The notes below the pieces were generated by a model. That model was not told where the DNA came from, did not search any database, and worked only from the letters and a program-made list of their open reading frames with translations. From assembly GCF_001544495.1 (NCBI RefSeq), contig NZ_FCNZ02000005.1, positions 62,001-126,000 on the forward strand: DNA of 64,000 nt. Reading direction: 5' to 3'. Positions 53,221-62,249 of this stretch are shown in pieces; position 1 is the first letter of the stretch, and every line of letters starts with the position of its first letter. The stretch is from Caballeronia telluris (GTDB lineage: Bacteria; Pseudomonadota; Gammaproteobacteria; Burkholderiales; Burkholderiaceae). The position numbers and the translations under genes are program-made.

Positions 53221-54975
53221 TCATGCTCGCGGCGTCGTGCCCCGCGTCTCGACGGCACGCAGGAAGTCGAAATCGACGCCCTTATCGGCTTGCGTCACGC
53301 TCTGCAAAAAGAGCTTCAGGTAGCCGCGCTCGGCGCTCGGCTCGACCACCGGCTTCTCCTTCGCGCGCTGCGCCAGTTCTTCCTCCGACACGAGCAGATC
53401 GATCTCCCGGCGCGATACCGAAAGCCGGATGCGGTCGCCGCTTCGCACATGCGCGAGCGGCCCGCCAATCGCGGACTCGGGCGTCACGTGCAGCACGATG
53501 GTCCCGAACGCCGTCCCGCTCATGCGGCCATCGGAGATGCGCACCATATCCTTGACGCCCGCCATCGCGAGCTTCTTCGGAATCGGGATATAGCCCGCTT
53601 CGGGCATGCCGGGCGCGCCTTTCGGACCGATGTTCCTCAGCACGAGGATGTCGTCGGCGTTCACGTCGAGATCGTCCGAGTCGATGCGCGCAGCGAGGTC
53701 CGCTGCGTTTTCGAACACGACTGCGCGTCCTTCGTGCTCCATCAGGCGGGCGTCGGCGGCCGACTGCTTGATGATCGCCCCGCCCGGCGCGAGATTGCCC
53801 TGCAGCACTGCAATGCCGCCCTGCGGATAAATCGGATCGTCGAACGGACGCACGACGCTTTGCGCGAACGCGGGCCCCGCTGCGTCGATCTCTTCGCCGA
53901 GCGTGCGGCCAGTCACCGTCAGCGCGTCCAGATGCAGCAGCGGCCTGAGTTCGCGCAGGAGCGTCGCCATGCCGCCGGCCTTGTCGAAGTCTTCCATGTA
54001 GTGCTGCCCCGACGGCTTCAGGTCGAGCAGCACCGGCGTCTCGCGGCCCATGCGGTCGAGCGCCTTGAGGTCGACGTCGAAACCCATGCGCCCCGCGATC
54101 GCCGTCAGGTGCACGATGCCGTTGGTCGAGCCGCCGATCGCGAGCAGCACGCGCATCGCGTTCTCGAAGGCCTCGGCAGTGAGGATCTTGTCGATCGTGA
54201 GGCCGTCGCGGGCCATCTGCACGGCTTCTTTGCCGGTCAGCTCCGCGATGCGCATGCGTTGCGCCGTGACGGCGGGCGGCGACGCGCCGCCCGGCACCGT
54301 CATGCCGAGCGCCTCCGCGATGCACGCCATCGTGCTCGCCGTCCCCATCACGGAGCAGGTGCCCACGCTCGCGACGAGCTGATCGTTGACCGCCGCGATC
54401 TCCGCCTCGTCGATCTCTTCCGCGCGAAAGCGCGCCCAATAGCGCCGGCAGTCCGTGCACGCGCCGACACGCTCCGAGCGGTGCGAACCCGTCAGCATCG
54501 AACCGGTGATGAGCTGGATTGCGGGAATGCCCGCCGACGCCGCGCCCATCAGTTGAGCGGGCACGGTCTTGTCGCAGCCGCCGATCAGCACAACGGCGTC
54601 CATCGGCTGGGCGCGCAGCATTTCCTCGGTGTCCATCGACATGAGGTTGCGCAGGTACATGCTCGTCGGCTGCGAGAACGACTCGGCGATGGAGATGGTC
54701 GGGAATGCCATCGGCAGGCCGCCCGCGAGCATCACGCCGCGCTTCACGGCCTCGATCAGTTGTGGCGCGTTGCCGTGGCACGGGTTGTACGCGCTGCCCG
54801 TATCGACGATGCCGATCACCGGCCGGTCGAGCGCGCTGTCGGTGTAGCCGGCGCCCTTGATGAACGCTTTGCGCAGGAAGAGCGAAAAGCCGTTATCGCC
54901 GTAGCTCGTGAGCGATTTGCGCAGGCCCGTGGGAGCGTCGTCGGACGGGGACGGTTGGTCGGGAGTGTCGGTCAT
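53221..54975 (-). CDS. IlvD/Edd-family sugar-acid dehydratase
   Basis: A 584-residue Fe-S dehydratase of the dihydroxyacid/phosphogluconate family. Cluster cysteines lie in 'AYNPCHGN', 'LIGGCDKTVPAQLMGAASAG' and 'VGTCSVMGTASTMACIAEAL'; the C-terminal 'IRISDGRMSGTAFGTIVLHV'-type block holds the substrate-binding Ser region. The subfamily resembles pentonate/hexonate (arabonate, xylonate, galactonate) dehydratases rather than IlvD, since no branched-chain biosynthesis gene is near. It is surrounded by an SDR, an MFS transporter, a cupin protein and an IclR regulator, which suits an inducible sugar-acid pathway. The true substrate is unknown. Confidence 0.9.
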   Translation of the reverse strand: MTDTPDQPSPSDDAPTGLRKSLTSYGDNGFSLFLRKAFIKGAGYTDSALDRPVIGIVDTGSAYNPCHGNAPQLIEAVKRGVMLAGGLPMAFPTISIAESFSQPTSMYLRNLMSMDTEEMLRAQPMDAVVLIGGCDKTVPAQLMGAASAGIPAIQLITGSMLTGSHRSERVGACTDCRRYWARFRAEEIDEAEIAAVNDQLVASVGTCSVMGTASTMACIAEALGMTVPGGASPPAVTAQRMRIAELTGKEAVQMARDGLTIDKILTAEAFENAMRVLLAIGGSTNGIVHLTAIAGRMGFDVDLKALDRMGRETPVLLDLKPSGQHYMEDFDKAGGMATLLRELRPLLHLDALTVTGRTLGEEIDAAGPAFAQSVVRPFDDPIYPQGGIAVLQGNLAPGGAIIKQSAADARLMEHEGRAVVFENAADLAARIDSDDLDVNADDILVLRNIGPKGAPGMPEAGYIPIPKKLAMAGVKDMVRISDGRMSGTAFGTIVLHVTPESAIGGPLAHVRSGDRIRLSVSRREIDLLVSEEELAQRAKEKPVVEPSAERGYLKLFLQSVTQADKGVDFDFLRAVETRGTTPRA

Positions 54976-55077
54976 GGCGATTGGCGAAGGCGGTGGGATG
55001 GTCGGAGCGCGCGAGGCGGCGCCTATGGGTCCATTATCACCACATCGGCGAAAGCGCGCGAGTGACGCCTCTACCGA

Positions 55078-55881
55078 CTACCGCGCGCCCGGCCCCGCCT
55101 GCTGCGCAATCGCGCGGCAGGCTTCCCGTAGCGGCGCGACATAGGTGTCGAGCGGCGTCGTGCACTTCCTGAACAGCGGAATGCTGATGCTGACGCAGGC
55201 CATCGGCCGTCCGTTCGAATCGAGGATCGCGCAGCCATAGCAGAAGATCTGCGCTTCGTTTTCCTCGCGGTCTTCCGCATAGCCGCGCGCGCGCGTCGCG
55301 TCGAGTTCGGCATCGAGCGCCGCACGTTCGACGATCGTATTGGGCGTGAAGCGTTCGAACGAGAGGCCGTGCAACAGCGTATCGCGTTCCGCTGGCGCGA
55401 GCGCCGCGAGATAAGCCTTGCCGACCGAACTCGAATACAGCGTGACCCGCGTGCCGATGCGCGACGCCATGCGCACGGCATGCGGGCTTTCGAGCTTTTC
55501 GATGTAGACCATTTCCGAGCCGCTGCGCACGGCGAGATGCACCGTCTCGTGCGTGACGTCGCGCAGCGTTTGCAGAGCCTCGGCGGCCGCGATGCGAAGA
55601 TCGGAACGGTCCCAGCTGCGGCTCGCCAGCGAAATCAGCCGCGGACCGAGTTCGAAGCACGCGCCCCGCCGCGCTTCGACCACGAGCCCTTCGGCCAGAA
55701 GCGCACCGACGATCCGATACACTGTCGGCCGCGGATAGCCTGTCAGCGCGGCGAGTTCGGCGACGCCCGGCGCCTCGCTCGCGTCGGCGATCAGTTGCAG
55801 GACCGCCATGAACTTCGAGAAGGCGGCGGTGCCGGTGGCTTTTGCCGCGTCGAGCGAAGCGGATTCGGAAGGTGCTGGCAT
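55078..55881 (-). CDS. IclR-family transcriptional regulator
   Basis: A 267-residue regulator with an N-terminal winged helix ('GVAELAALTGYPRPTVYRIV') and an IclR effector domain ('VHLAVRSGSEMVYIEKLESP', 'YSSSVGKAYLAALAPAERD', 'IFCYGCAILDSNGRPMACVS'). ATG at 55881 is the plausible start; the frame runs much further upstream but that part is a shadow of the SDR gene. It lies between the dehydratase and SDR genes on the same strand and most likely controls the whole cluster from 53.2 to 58.6 kb. The inverted repeats at 58.6 kb are candidate targets. Confidence 0.93.
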   Translation of the reverse strand: MPAPSESASLDAAKATGTAAFSKFMAVLQLIADASEAPGVAELAALTGYPRPTVYRIVGALLAEGLVVEARRGACFELGPRLISLASRSWDRSDLRIAAAEALQTLRDVTHETVHLAVRSGSEMVYIEKLESPHAVRMASRIGTRVTLYSSSVGKAYLAALAPAERDTLLHGLSFERFTPNTIVERAALDAELDATRARGYAEDREENEAQIFCYGCAILDSNGRPMACVSISIPLFRKCTTPLDTYVAPLREACRAIAQQAGPGAR

Positions 55882-55946
55882 GAACGTCGGAGAGAACGGC
55901 GCGGAGGATGCCCGATTATAGCGAGCGATCCGGCGCCGCCTGCTCG

Positions 55947-56675
55947 CTAAGCCACCATGTAGCCGCCATCGACGGGCACGATCGTGCCGGTCATGAAAGA
56001 CGCCGCCGGCGAACACAGAAATGCGACCACGCGCGCCACATCCTCGGGCTGTCCCCAGCGCTTCATCGGCGTGCGGTCGAGGATGCCCTGCGAGCGGCCG
56101 TCGTCGTCCTGCAAGGCCTGCGTGAGCGGCGTCGCGATCCAACCCGGCGCGACCGCATTCACGCGAATGCCGTCGGCGGCGTAGGCGATCGCGAGCGACT
56201 TCGTCAGTTGCGCGACGCCGCCCTTGCTCGCGCTGTAGGCGGGCACGAGGCCGCCGCCGAAGAAGCTCAGCATCGACGCCGTGTTCACGATCGATCCGCC
56301 GCTCGCCTTCAGACGCTCGCGCGCGGCGGCGCACATGCGCATCGTGCCGCTCAGGTTCACCGCGATCACGCGCTCGAACACGCCGATGTCGTGCTCGTCG
56401 CCGCGCCGGATCATGCCCGCACAATTCACGAGCACGTCGAGCGCGTCGATGCGTTCGAAGAGCGCCGCGACGCTCGCGTCATCGGCGACATCGAGCGGCG
56501 CGACCTCGATGCGCGGCTCCAGCGCTTCGCGTTGCTCGGCGGTCGGCGCGATGCCCGCGGCGATCACGCGCGCGCCGAGCGTCGCGAACTCTTCTGCGAT
56601 GCCCGCGCCGATGCCTTGCGTGCCGCCGCTCACGACGACGGTCTTGCCCTTGAACAGATCTCTTTGGAAAGTCAT
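55947..56675 (-). CDS. Short-chain dehydrogenase/reductase
   Basis: A 242-residue NAD(P)-dependent oxidoreductase of the classical SDR family: cofactor motif 'GGTQGIG' (17-23), 'LVNCAGMIRRG' (NNAG-like), catalytic Ser134, Tyr147 and Lys151 in 'AYSASKGG', and the 'PGWIATPLT' loop. It is 15 bp downstream of the MFS gene on the same strand, so co-transcribed. In this context it probably oxidises a sugar, sugar acid or deoxy-sugar-acid intermediate. Confidence 0.93.
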   Translation of the reverse strand: MTFQRDLFKGKTVVVSGGTQGIGAGIAEEFATLGARVIAAGIAPTAEQREALEPRIEVAPLDVADDASVAALFERIDALDVLVNCAGMIRRGDEHDIGVFERVIAVNLSGTMRMCAAARERLKASGGSIVNTASMLSFFGGGLVPAYSASKGGVAQLTKSLAIAYAADGIRVNAVAPGWIATPLTQALQDDDGRSQGILDRTPMKRWGQPEDVARVVAFLCSPAASFMTGTIVPVDGGYMVA

Positions 56676-56690
56676 ATCGAAAGTGAAGGT

Positions 56691-57992
56691 TTAAACCGCG
56701 GCCACGGCGGATGCGTTCTGTTCCGAATCCTGAATCGGCACGCGCACGACGAACATGTAGACGAGCGCCGCCGCGAACGCCACGCCCGCGCTGATGAGAA
56801 ACGCGTTCACGAACGAATGTGTCTTGTCGACGACGAGCCCGGTGATGAACGGCGCGAACGATCCGCCGAAATAGCCGCCGAAGTTCTGGATGCTACCGAG
56901 CGATGCCACCATGTGACGCGGCGCCGCCACGCTCACGAGCGCCCAGGCCGCGCCGCTCGCCATGTTGACGAAGAACATCGCCGCCGAGAGATACACGATC
57001 GCGAGCGTGAGGTTCGGCGTGAACGCGGCCGGCACCGTGAAGAGCGCCGCGCCGATGAGGCCCGTGCAGATCGGCCACTTGCGGCTGCGGATGGGCGCGA
57101 CGCCGCGTGCCATCAGACCATCGGCGACAAAGCCGCTCGACAGCATGCCGAGCGTGCCGAAGAGATAGGGAATCGACACGATCCAGCCGGTCTTCGCGAT
57201 GGTCAGATGGCGCTCGTGTTCGAGATACGCGGGCAGCCACGTCAGATAGAGCCACACCATATAGATCACGCCCATGAAGCCGAAGATCATGCCCCAGGTC
57301 GTCGCCTTGCCGAACAGGCCGCGCCATTCCGCGAAGCTCATGCGGCGTTCCGCGCGCTGCTGTTCCTCGCCTTCGGTCAGATGCGCGATCTCCTGCGGGT
57401 CCAGCGCGATGTCGCGGCGGTTGCGGTAGACGATGTACCAGCCGATCGCCACCGCGATCCCCAGCACGCCCATGATGACGAACATGTAGCGCCAGCCGAA
57501 GACGAGCAGCAGCGCGGTCAGAATCGGCGGCGCGAGCGCGGGGCCGATCGTCGACGAGGTCACGAAGATGCCGGTTGGCTTGCCGCGTTCACGCAGCGCG
57601 AACCATTCGCTCACGACCTTCGCGCCCGCCGGAAACTGCGGCGCCTCGCCGATGCCGAGCGCGATGCGCGCGAACAGGAACTGCTGCAGGCTCGTGACGA
57701 GGCCGCCGAACAACTGCGCGACCGACCACACGAACATGCCGAGGCCGAGCATGATGCGCGCGCCGAAGCGGTCGAGCATCACGCCGATCGGCAGTTGCGA
57801 GAACGCGTACGCAAATGAGAACGCCGACAGCAGCAAGCCCATCTGCGAAGCCGACAGCCCGAGTTCCTGGCTGACCGAGTGATTGGCGATCGACAGCGTA
57901 CTGCGGTCGAGGTAATTGACGATGCCCGCCAGCGTGAGAAACGTGAGTGCGACCCACTGGATGCGCTTCAAGCGCGGTGACTTGGCCTGCAT
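56691..57992 (-). CDS. MFS transporter (anion:cation symporter family, hexuronate/sugar-acid type)
   Basis: A 433-residue 12-helix transporter with ACS-family features ('VNYLDRSTLSIANHSVSQEL', 'FARIALGIGEAPQFPAGAKV'). ATG at 57992 is set by AAAGGAGA upstream; the frame to 58025 is an extension. The family imports sugar acids such as glucarate, galactonate or hexuronates, consistent with the neighbouring dehydratase and SDR. Its upstream region contains a GTTGT pentamer repeat. Confidence 0.92.
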   Translation of the reverse strand: MQAKSPRLKRIQWVALTFLTLAGIVNYLDRSTLSIANHSVSQELGLSASQMGLLLSAFSFAYAFSQLPIGVMLDRFGARIMLGLGMFVWSVAQLFGGLVTSLQQFLFARIALGIGEAPQFPAGAKVVSEWFALRERGKPTGIFVTSSTIGPALAPPILTALLLVFGWRYMFVIMGVLGIAVAIGWYIVYRNRRDIALDPQEIAHLTEGEEQQRAERRMSFAEWRGLFGKATTWGMIFGFMGVIYMVWLYLTWLPAYLEHERHLTIAKTGWIVSIPYLFGTLGMLSSGFVADGLMARGVAPIRSRKWPICTGLIGAALFTVPAAFTPNLTLAIVYLSAAMFFVNMASGAAWALVSVAAPRHMVASLGSIQNFGGYFGGSFAPFITGLVVDKTHSFVNAFLISAGVAFAAALVYMFVVRVPIQDSEQNASAVAAV

Positions 57993-58035
57993 GATGTCTC
58001 CTTTGGCGCTCTGTTCGGCGCTCATTCGGTTTCGA

Positions 58036-58063
58036 GTTGTGTTGTGTTGTGTTGTGTTGTGTG
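58036..58063. repeat. GTTGT pentanucleotide tandem repeat upstream of the MFS gene
   Basis: Five perfect GTTGT units followed by GTG lie 43-71 bp upstream of the MFS start, between it and the stop of the cupin gene (58072). A short-unit repeat of this kind is prone to slippage and could alter spacing in a leader or promoter. Confidence 0.8.
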
Positions 58064-58071
58064 CGGACAGT

Positions 58072-58599
58072 TCAGCGGATGAACTGATCGACGTAATCGG
58101 CGCCGAGGCCGACCTCGGTGAAGTGCTTACGGCACATGTCGATCTTCGTGAAGACGTCTTCGTAACCGGTGTGATTGCCGTACGGATCGCAGTAGAACAT
58201 CACGCCGTTCACCTGGAAGTACGTGATCATTTCCTCGACGTCCTCCGGCACGTAGAGCGTGTGCGTCTCGCCGGGCGGCTCGAAGACATAGCTGCCTTCG
58301 GTTGCGACCCAGTCGTGCTCCAGGTAGCGCCACCGGCCCTTGAGCACCATGCCGTGCACGGCTTGCGGATGCCGATGACGCGACAGCACGCCCGACTTGC
58401 GCACGCGCAGCAGGTTCATCCAGTAACCTGTCGATGCATTCAGGCACAGCGGCCGGAACCAGACATTCTCCGCTTGAGGGACCCAAAGCCGCTCGTCCTT
58501 CGGTATCGCCGATTCGACGACGATTTCCTTCGCCGCCTCGGCGGGGAATGGAAGTTGATAAGGCATGAGTGCTTCTGCCGTGGGATTTGGCGCGGTCAT
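58072..58599 (-). CDS. Cupin-domain protein (2,4'-dihydroxyacetophenone-dioxygenase-like)
   Basis: A 175-residue single-cupin protein. Metal-ligand candidates are the His pair in 'LSRHRHPQAVHGMVLKGRWR' and the second motif 'GSYVFEPPGETHTLYVPEDV'. Proteins with this layout are often annotated as 2,4'-dihydroxyacetophenone dioxygenase, but most homologues are not aromatic dioxygenases, and here the partners handle sugar acids. An isomerase, lyase or sensor role is equally possible. ATG at 58599 has AAGGAG upstream. It is the promoter-proximal gene of the reverse-strand cluster, followed by the MFS and SDR genes. Confidence 0.85.
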   Translation of the reverse strand: MTAPNPTAEALMPYQLPFPAEAAKEIVVESAIPKDERLWVPQAENVWFRPLCLNASTGYWMNLLRVRKSGVLSRHRHPQAVHGMVLKGRWRYLEHDWVATEGSYVFEPPGETHTLYVPEDVEEMITYFQVNGVMFYCDPYGNHTGYEDVFTKIDMCRKHFTEVGLGADYVDQFIR

Positions 58600-58944
58600 C
58601 GCGTCTCCTTGTCCATATTGTGGATAACGAACCGTATTATGGACAATGTTCCGTGCGATGTTGACGCGTGTCAAGCGTTTTGAGTCGACAACGTGAACGC
58701 GAGCGGGTCGCGCTTCGCAACACGGAAGTGTGCCTTTTCGATTTGCCCCGGCGATCGGCACCGTCTACACTGGATCGGCTGACGCAATGCAACACGAACC
58801 GCGCCGCGTCACGCTGCTGCCACGTTCATCGCCGATCTTGACGATACCGCGCCGATCGCAAGGGGCAACGCGCCTCGCCTGGTTTCACGCCGCCTGTCCT
58901 CCCGCACGCAACCGTGCGATACCGACGGCGGCGCCGACTCTCCG
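58600..58944. other. Divergent intergenic region between cupin and DUF3141 genes
   Basis: This 345-bp gap holds the inverted-repeat operator region at its left end and presumably the DUF3141 promoter to the right. Long frames through it are shadows. I see no RNA gene. Confidence 0.55.
58609..58646. promoter_or_regulatory. Inverted repeat upstream of the cupin-MFS-SDR operon
   Basis: Perfect 9-bp arms TTGTCCATA (58609-58617) and TATGGACAA (58638-58646) are separated by 20 bp, with a partial third half-site (TGTGGATAA) inside. The repeat begins 10 bp upstream of the cupin start. The location suits a repressor operator of the IclR protein encoded in the cluster. A second symmetric element (TTGAC...GTCAA) lies at about 58664-58677. 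Confidence 0.6.
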
Positions 58945-61251
58945 ATGGAGTTCGAAGCGACCATGATTCAGCCCAGTCCGGCATCCGCTCCCCTTCCTCC
59001 CGCGACGTCCGTGCCTAGCGGATTCGTCCCGGCGAAGGCCGCCATCGATTACATCGTCGACGCCTGGCAGCGAGGCATCCTGTTCGCCGACGTGATGCGC
59101 GAGCGCGGCAACCAGTATCAGGCCCACTTGCTGGAACGCGCGCCGAACGTGCTCGATTTCGGCACGGAGCTGGTCGTCGACGGGCGCACGCTGCCGCGCC
59201 CCGTCAACTACGGCCTCGTGCGCATCACCGCTCCCGACGATCTCAAGCCCGACCGCGACGCCACCGGCGCGCACGATCCGGGCCGCCTGCGTCCGTTCAT
59301 CGTCTTCGACCCGCGCGCCGGGCACGGCCCGGGCATCGGCGGCTTCAAGCGCGACAGCGAAATCGGCGCCGCCTTGCGCGCGGGCCATCCGTGTTACTTC
59401 GTCGGCTTCCTGCCCGATCCGGTGCCGGGCCAGACCGTCGAAGACGTCATGCGCGCCGAAGCGACCTTCCTCGAAAAAGTGATCGAACTGCATCCGGACA
59501 GCCCGGGCAAACCCGCCGTGATCGGCAATTGCCAGGCCGGCTGGCAAGTGCTGATGACGGCCGCGATGCGCCCCGAGCTATTCGGGCCGATCATCGTCGC
59601 GGGCGCGCCGGTGTCGTACTGGGCGGGCTGGCGCGGCAAGAATCCGATGCGTTATTCGGGCGGGACGCTCGGCGGCTCGTGGCTCACGGCCCTCACGGGC
59701 GATCTCGGCGACGGCCGCTTCGACGGCGCCTGGCTCGTGCAGAACTTCGAGACCCTGAACCCGGCCAACACGCTCTGGCAGAAGCAATACAACCTGTACA
59801 CGAACATCGACAGCGAGGCGTCGCGCTATCTCGGCTTCGAGAAGTACTGGGGCGGCCACGTGTTCCTCAACGCGGGCGAGATGCAGTACATCGTCGACAA
59901 CCTGTTCGTCGGCAACCGGCTCGTCAGAGGCGAGATCGTCACGTCGGACGGTATCCGCCTCGATCTGCGCAATATCCGCTCGCCGATCGTCGTGTTCTGT
60001 TCCTATGGCGACAACATCACGCCGCCGCCGCAGGCACTCGGCTGGATCACCGACCTGTATCGCGACGACGCCGATCTCTTCGGTCACGACCAGACCATCG
60101 TCTATGCGACGCACGACAGCATCGGGCACCTCGGCATCTTCGTGTCGAGCAGCACGGGCAAGAAGGAGCATCGCGAGTTCGTGAGCAACGTCGATCTCAT
60201 CGACCTGCTGCCCTCGGGCCTGTACGAAGCACATATGGGAAAGCGGACTGATGCCACGCCGCACGCCGAATTGGTCGAAGGCGAACACGTGCTGTCGATT
60301 TCGCGGCGCGGCATCGACGACGTTCGCGCGATCGTGCAGCCCGACCCGGAAAGCGACCGGCGCTTCGCGACGGCCGCGTATGTGTCCAGCGTCAATCTCG
60401 GGCTGTACCGCAATTTCATGCAGCCGTGGGTGCATGCGTGCGTGACGCCGTGGGCCGCCGACGTGGCAAGCCGCGTTCATCCGCTGCGCGTGCCCTATGC
60501 ATCGTGGTCGGACCGCAATCCGCTCGCATCGAGCGTCGCGCGTCTCGCCGAGGACGTGAAAGAGGCGCGCACGAGCGTCGCCGCGGACAATCCGTTCTGG
60601 CAGATGCAGAACGCGATGTCGGATGCGATCGGCGCGTCGCTCGACTTCTACCGCGATACGCGGGATACAGCCGTCGAACAGCTCTTCGAAGCGGTCTACG
60701 GCATGCCGTGGCTGCAGGCGATGGCGGGTCTTCCTCCGCGAAGCGCCGACGAAAGGGCCGACGAAAGCGCCGCCCCGCTGACCGAGCCGGGCGATTCGGA
60801 AGCACGCAGCGCGTCGATCGCCGCCGCGCACAAACATCTGCGCGACGACATGACGAAAGGCGGCCTTATCGAAGCGAGCGTGCGCGCGCTGCTGTTCGTG
60901 CGCCGCACGCATGGCGAGGCCGACGAGCGCCGTTTCAATCTCGCGCGTGAAATGCTGAGCACGTTGTCCGATCGCGGCATCCTCGCGTTCAAGGAAGTCG
61001 TGCGCGAACAGGCGGCGCTGCTGCGGCTCGACGTCGACGCCGCCATCGACGCCCTGCCCGGCATGCTGGCGAACGCCGCGCCGGCCGACATCCGCAACGC
61101 CGCGCGCCACATCGACACGCTTACCACGACGCTTCCGCTCGACGACGTCGAACGCGCCGACCTCGCGCGCGTGCTGTCGATTTTCGAATCGGCATCGAAG
61201 ACGAAGACCAAATCGACGCGGCGGGCCGAGACGCGTCAGCAAGTCGAATGA
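58945..61251 (+). CDS. DUF3141 protein, alpha/beta-hydrolase-like with Cys nucleophile
   Basis: A 768-residue DUF3141 protein. The N-terminal 430 residues look like an alpha/beta hydrolase related to polyhydroxyalkanoate synthases. The nucleophile elbow is 'VIGNCQAGWQ' (Cys196 in G-x-C-x-A-G, compare G-x-C-x-G-G of PhaC), with 'FCSYGDNITPPPQAL' (Asp region) and 'TVYATHDSIGHLGIF'-like His region at about 380-395. The C-terminal 300 residues are helical and end in a Lys/Arg tail. It heads a tight cluster with phosphate acetyltransferase, acetate kinase and enoyl-ACP reductase. That suggests acyl-CoA or polyester metabolism; the activity is not established. The start could also be ATG at 58963. 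Confidence 0.88.
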   Translation: MEFEATMIQPSPASAPLPPATSVPSGFVPAKAAIDYIVDAWQRGILFADVMRERGNQYQAHLLERAPNVLDFGTELVVDGRTLPRPVNYGLVRITAPDDLKPDRDATGAHDPGRLRPFIVFDPRAGHGPGIGGFKRDSEIGAALRAGHPCYFVGFLPDPVPGQTVEDVMRAEATFLEKVIELHPDSPGKPAVIGNCQAGWQVLMTAAMRPELFGPIIVAGAPVSYWAGWRGKNPMRYSGGTLGGSWLTALTGDLGDGRFDGAWLVQNFETLNPANTLWQKQYNLYTNIDSEASRYLGFEKYWGGHVFLNAGEMQYIVDNLFVGNRLVRGEIVTSDGIRLDLRNIRSPIVVFCSYGDNITPPPQALGWITDLYRDDADLFGHDQTIVYATHDSIGHLGIFVSSSTGKKEHREFVSNVDLIDLLPSGLYEAHMGKRTDATPHAELVEGEHVLSISRRGIDDVRAIVQPDPESDRRFATAAYVSSVNLGLYRNFMQPWVHACVTPWAADVASRVHPLRVPYASWSDRNPLASSVARLAEDVKEARTSVAADNPFWQMQNAMSDAIGASLDFYRDTRDTAVEQLFEAVYGMPWLQAMAGLPPRSADERADESAAPLTEPGDSEARSASIAAAHKHLRDDMTKGGLIEASVRALLFVRRTHGEADERRFNLAREMLSTLSDRGILAFKEVVREQAALLRLDVDAAIDALPGMLANAAPADIRNAARHIDTLTTTLPLDDVERADLARVLSIFESASKTKTKSTRRAETRQQVE

Positions 61252-61298
61252 CGGGCTTCGCCGCGCGCAGGCCACACTGAAAACCGAGGGCACATGCC

Positions 61299-62240
61299 AT
61301 GGAACACAAGCGTGAGAAGTACGAGCGCCTCGTCGCGTTTGCCGCGACGCTGCCGCCGACACCGACCGCCGTCGCGCATCCATGCGATCACGATTCGCTG
61401 TCGGCCGTGATCGAGGCGGCGCGCCTCGGGCTGATCGCGCCGATCCTGGTCGGGCCGCGCGAGAAGATCGAAGCGGCGGCGAGGGAAGGCAATCTCGATC
61501 TCGGCGATCTGCCCATCGTCGACGCGCCGCACAGTCACGCGGCCGCAGCCGCCGCCGTGCAACTCGTGCACGAAGGGCGTGCCGAGGCGCTGATGAAAGG
61601 CTCGCTGCACACCGACGAACTGATGGCCGCCGTCGTTTCGCGCGCCACCGGCCTGCGCACCGAGCGCCGCGTGAGCCACTGCTTCATCATGGACGTGCCC
61701 GGCCGCGAGGACGCGCTCATCATCACCGACGCGGCCGTCAACATCTCGCCGACGCTCGACGAAAAGCGCGACATCGTGCAGAACGCCATCGACCTCGCGC
61801 ACGCACTGCGCTTTCCCGCAGCGCGGGTCGCGATCCTCTCCGCGATGGAGACGGTCAATTCGAAAGTGCCTTCGACGCTCGACGCCGCCGCGCTCTGCAA
61901 GATGGCCGACCGCCGGCAGATCACGGACGGCATTCTGGACGGCCCGCTCGCCCTCGACAACGCGATCAGCGAGGAAGCCGCCCGGATCAAGGGCATTGTG
62001 TCGCCGGTCGCGGGACACGCGAACGTGCTCGTGGTGCCGGACCTCGAAGCCGGCAATCTGCTCGCGAAGAGCCTCTCGTTTCTCGCCCACGCGGACGCCG
62101 CGGGCATCGTGCTCGGCGCGAAGGTGCCGATCGTCCTGACGAGCCGCGCCGATTCGGTGATAACAAGGCTCGCGTCGTGCGCGGTCGCTTCGCTCGTTGC
62201 GCTCGCGCGGCGCGAGAAAGCGTCTGCCGGCATCGTGTAG
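61299..62240 (+). CDS. pta: Phosphate acetyl/butyryltransferase
   Basis: A 313-residue enzyme of the phosphate acetyltransferase/butyryltransferase family, converting acyl-CoA plus phosphate to acyl-phosphate. It is the single-domain short form (as in the C-terminal part of bifunctional enoyl-CoA hydratase/Pta proteins), not the 700-residue Pta. Features: 'GLIAPILVGPREKIEAAARE', 'EALMKGSLHTDELM', 'RTERRVSHCFIMDVPGREDA', and 'VLVVPDLEAGNLLAKSLSFL'. It lies 47 bp after the DUF3141 gene and 9 bp before acetate kinase, forming the substrate-level phosphorylation pair with it. Confidence 0.93.
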   Translation: MEHKREKYERLVAFAATLPPTPTAVAHPCDHDSLSAVIEAARLGLIAPILVGPREKIEAAAREGNLDLGDLPIVDAPHSHAAAAAAVQLVHEGRAEALMKGSLHTDELMAAVVSRATGLRTERRVSHCFIMDVPGREDALIITDAAVNISPTLDEKRDIVQNAIDLAHALRFPAARVAILSAMETVNSKVPSTLDAAALCKMADRRQITDGILDGPLALDNAISEEAARIKGIVSPVAGHANVLVVPDLEAGNLLAKSLSFLAHADAAGIVLGAKVPIVLTSRADSVITRLASCAVASLVALARREKASAGIV

Positions 62241-62249
62241 GGGCATCGC

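Noticed and set aside
55882..56424. N-terminal extension of the IclR frame
   Set aside because: It overlaps the SDR gene in another frame and is Arg-rich; the IclR protein starts at 55881.
58619..58627. TGTGGATAA, the reverse complement of the consensus DnaA box TTATCCACA
   Set aside because: A single box inside a set of inverted repeats, with no dnaA, repA, AT-rich unwinding region or further boxes. It is more likely part of a regulator site than an origin.
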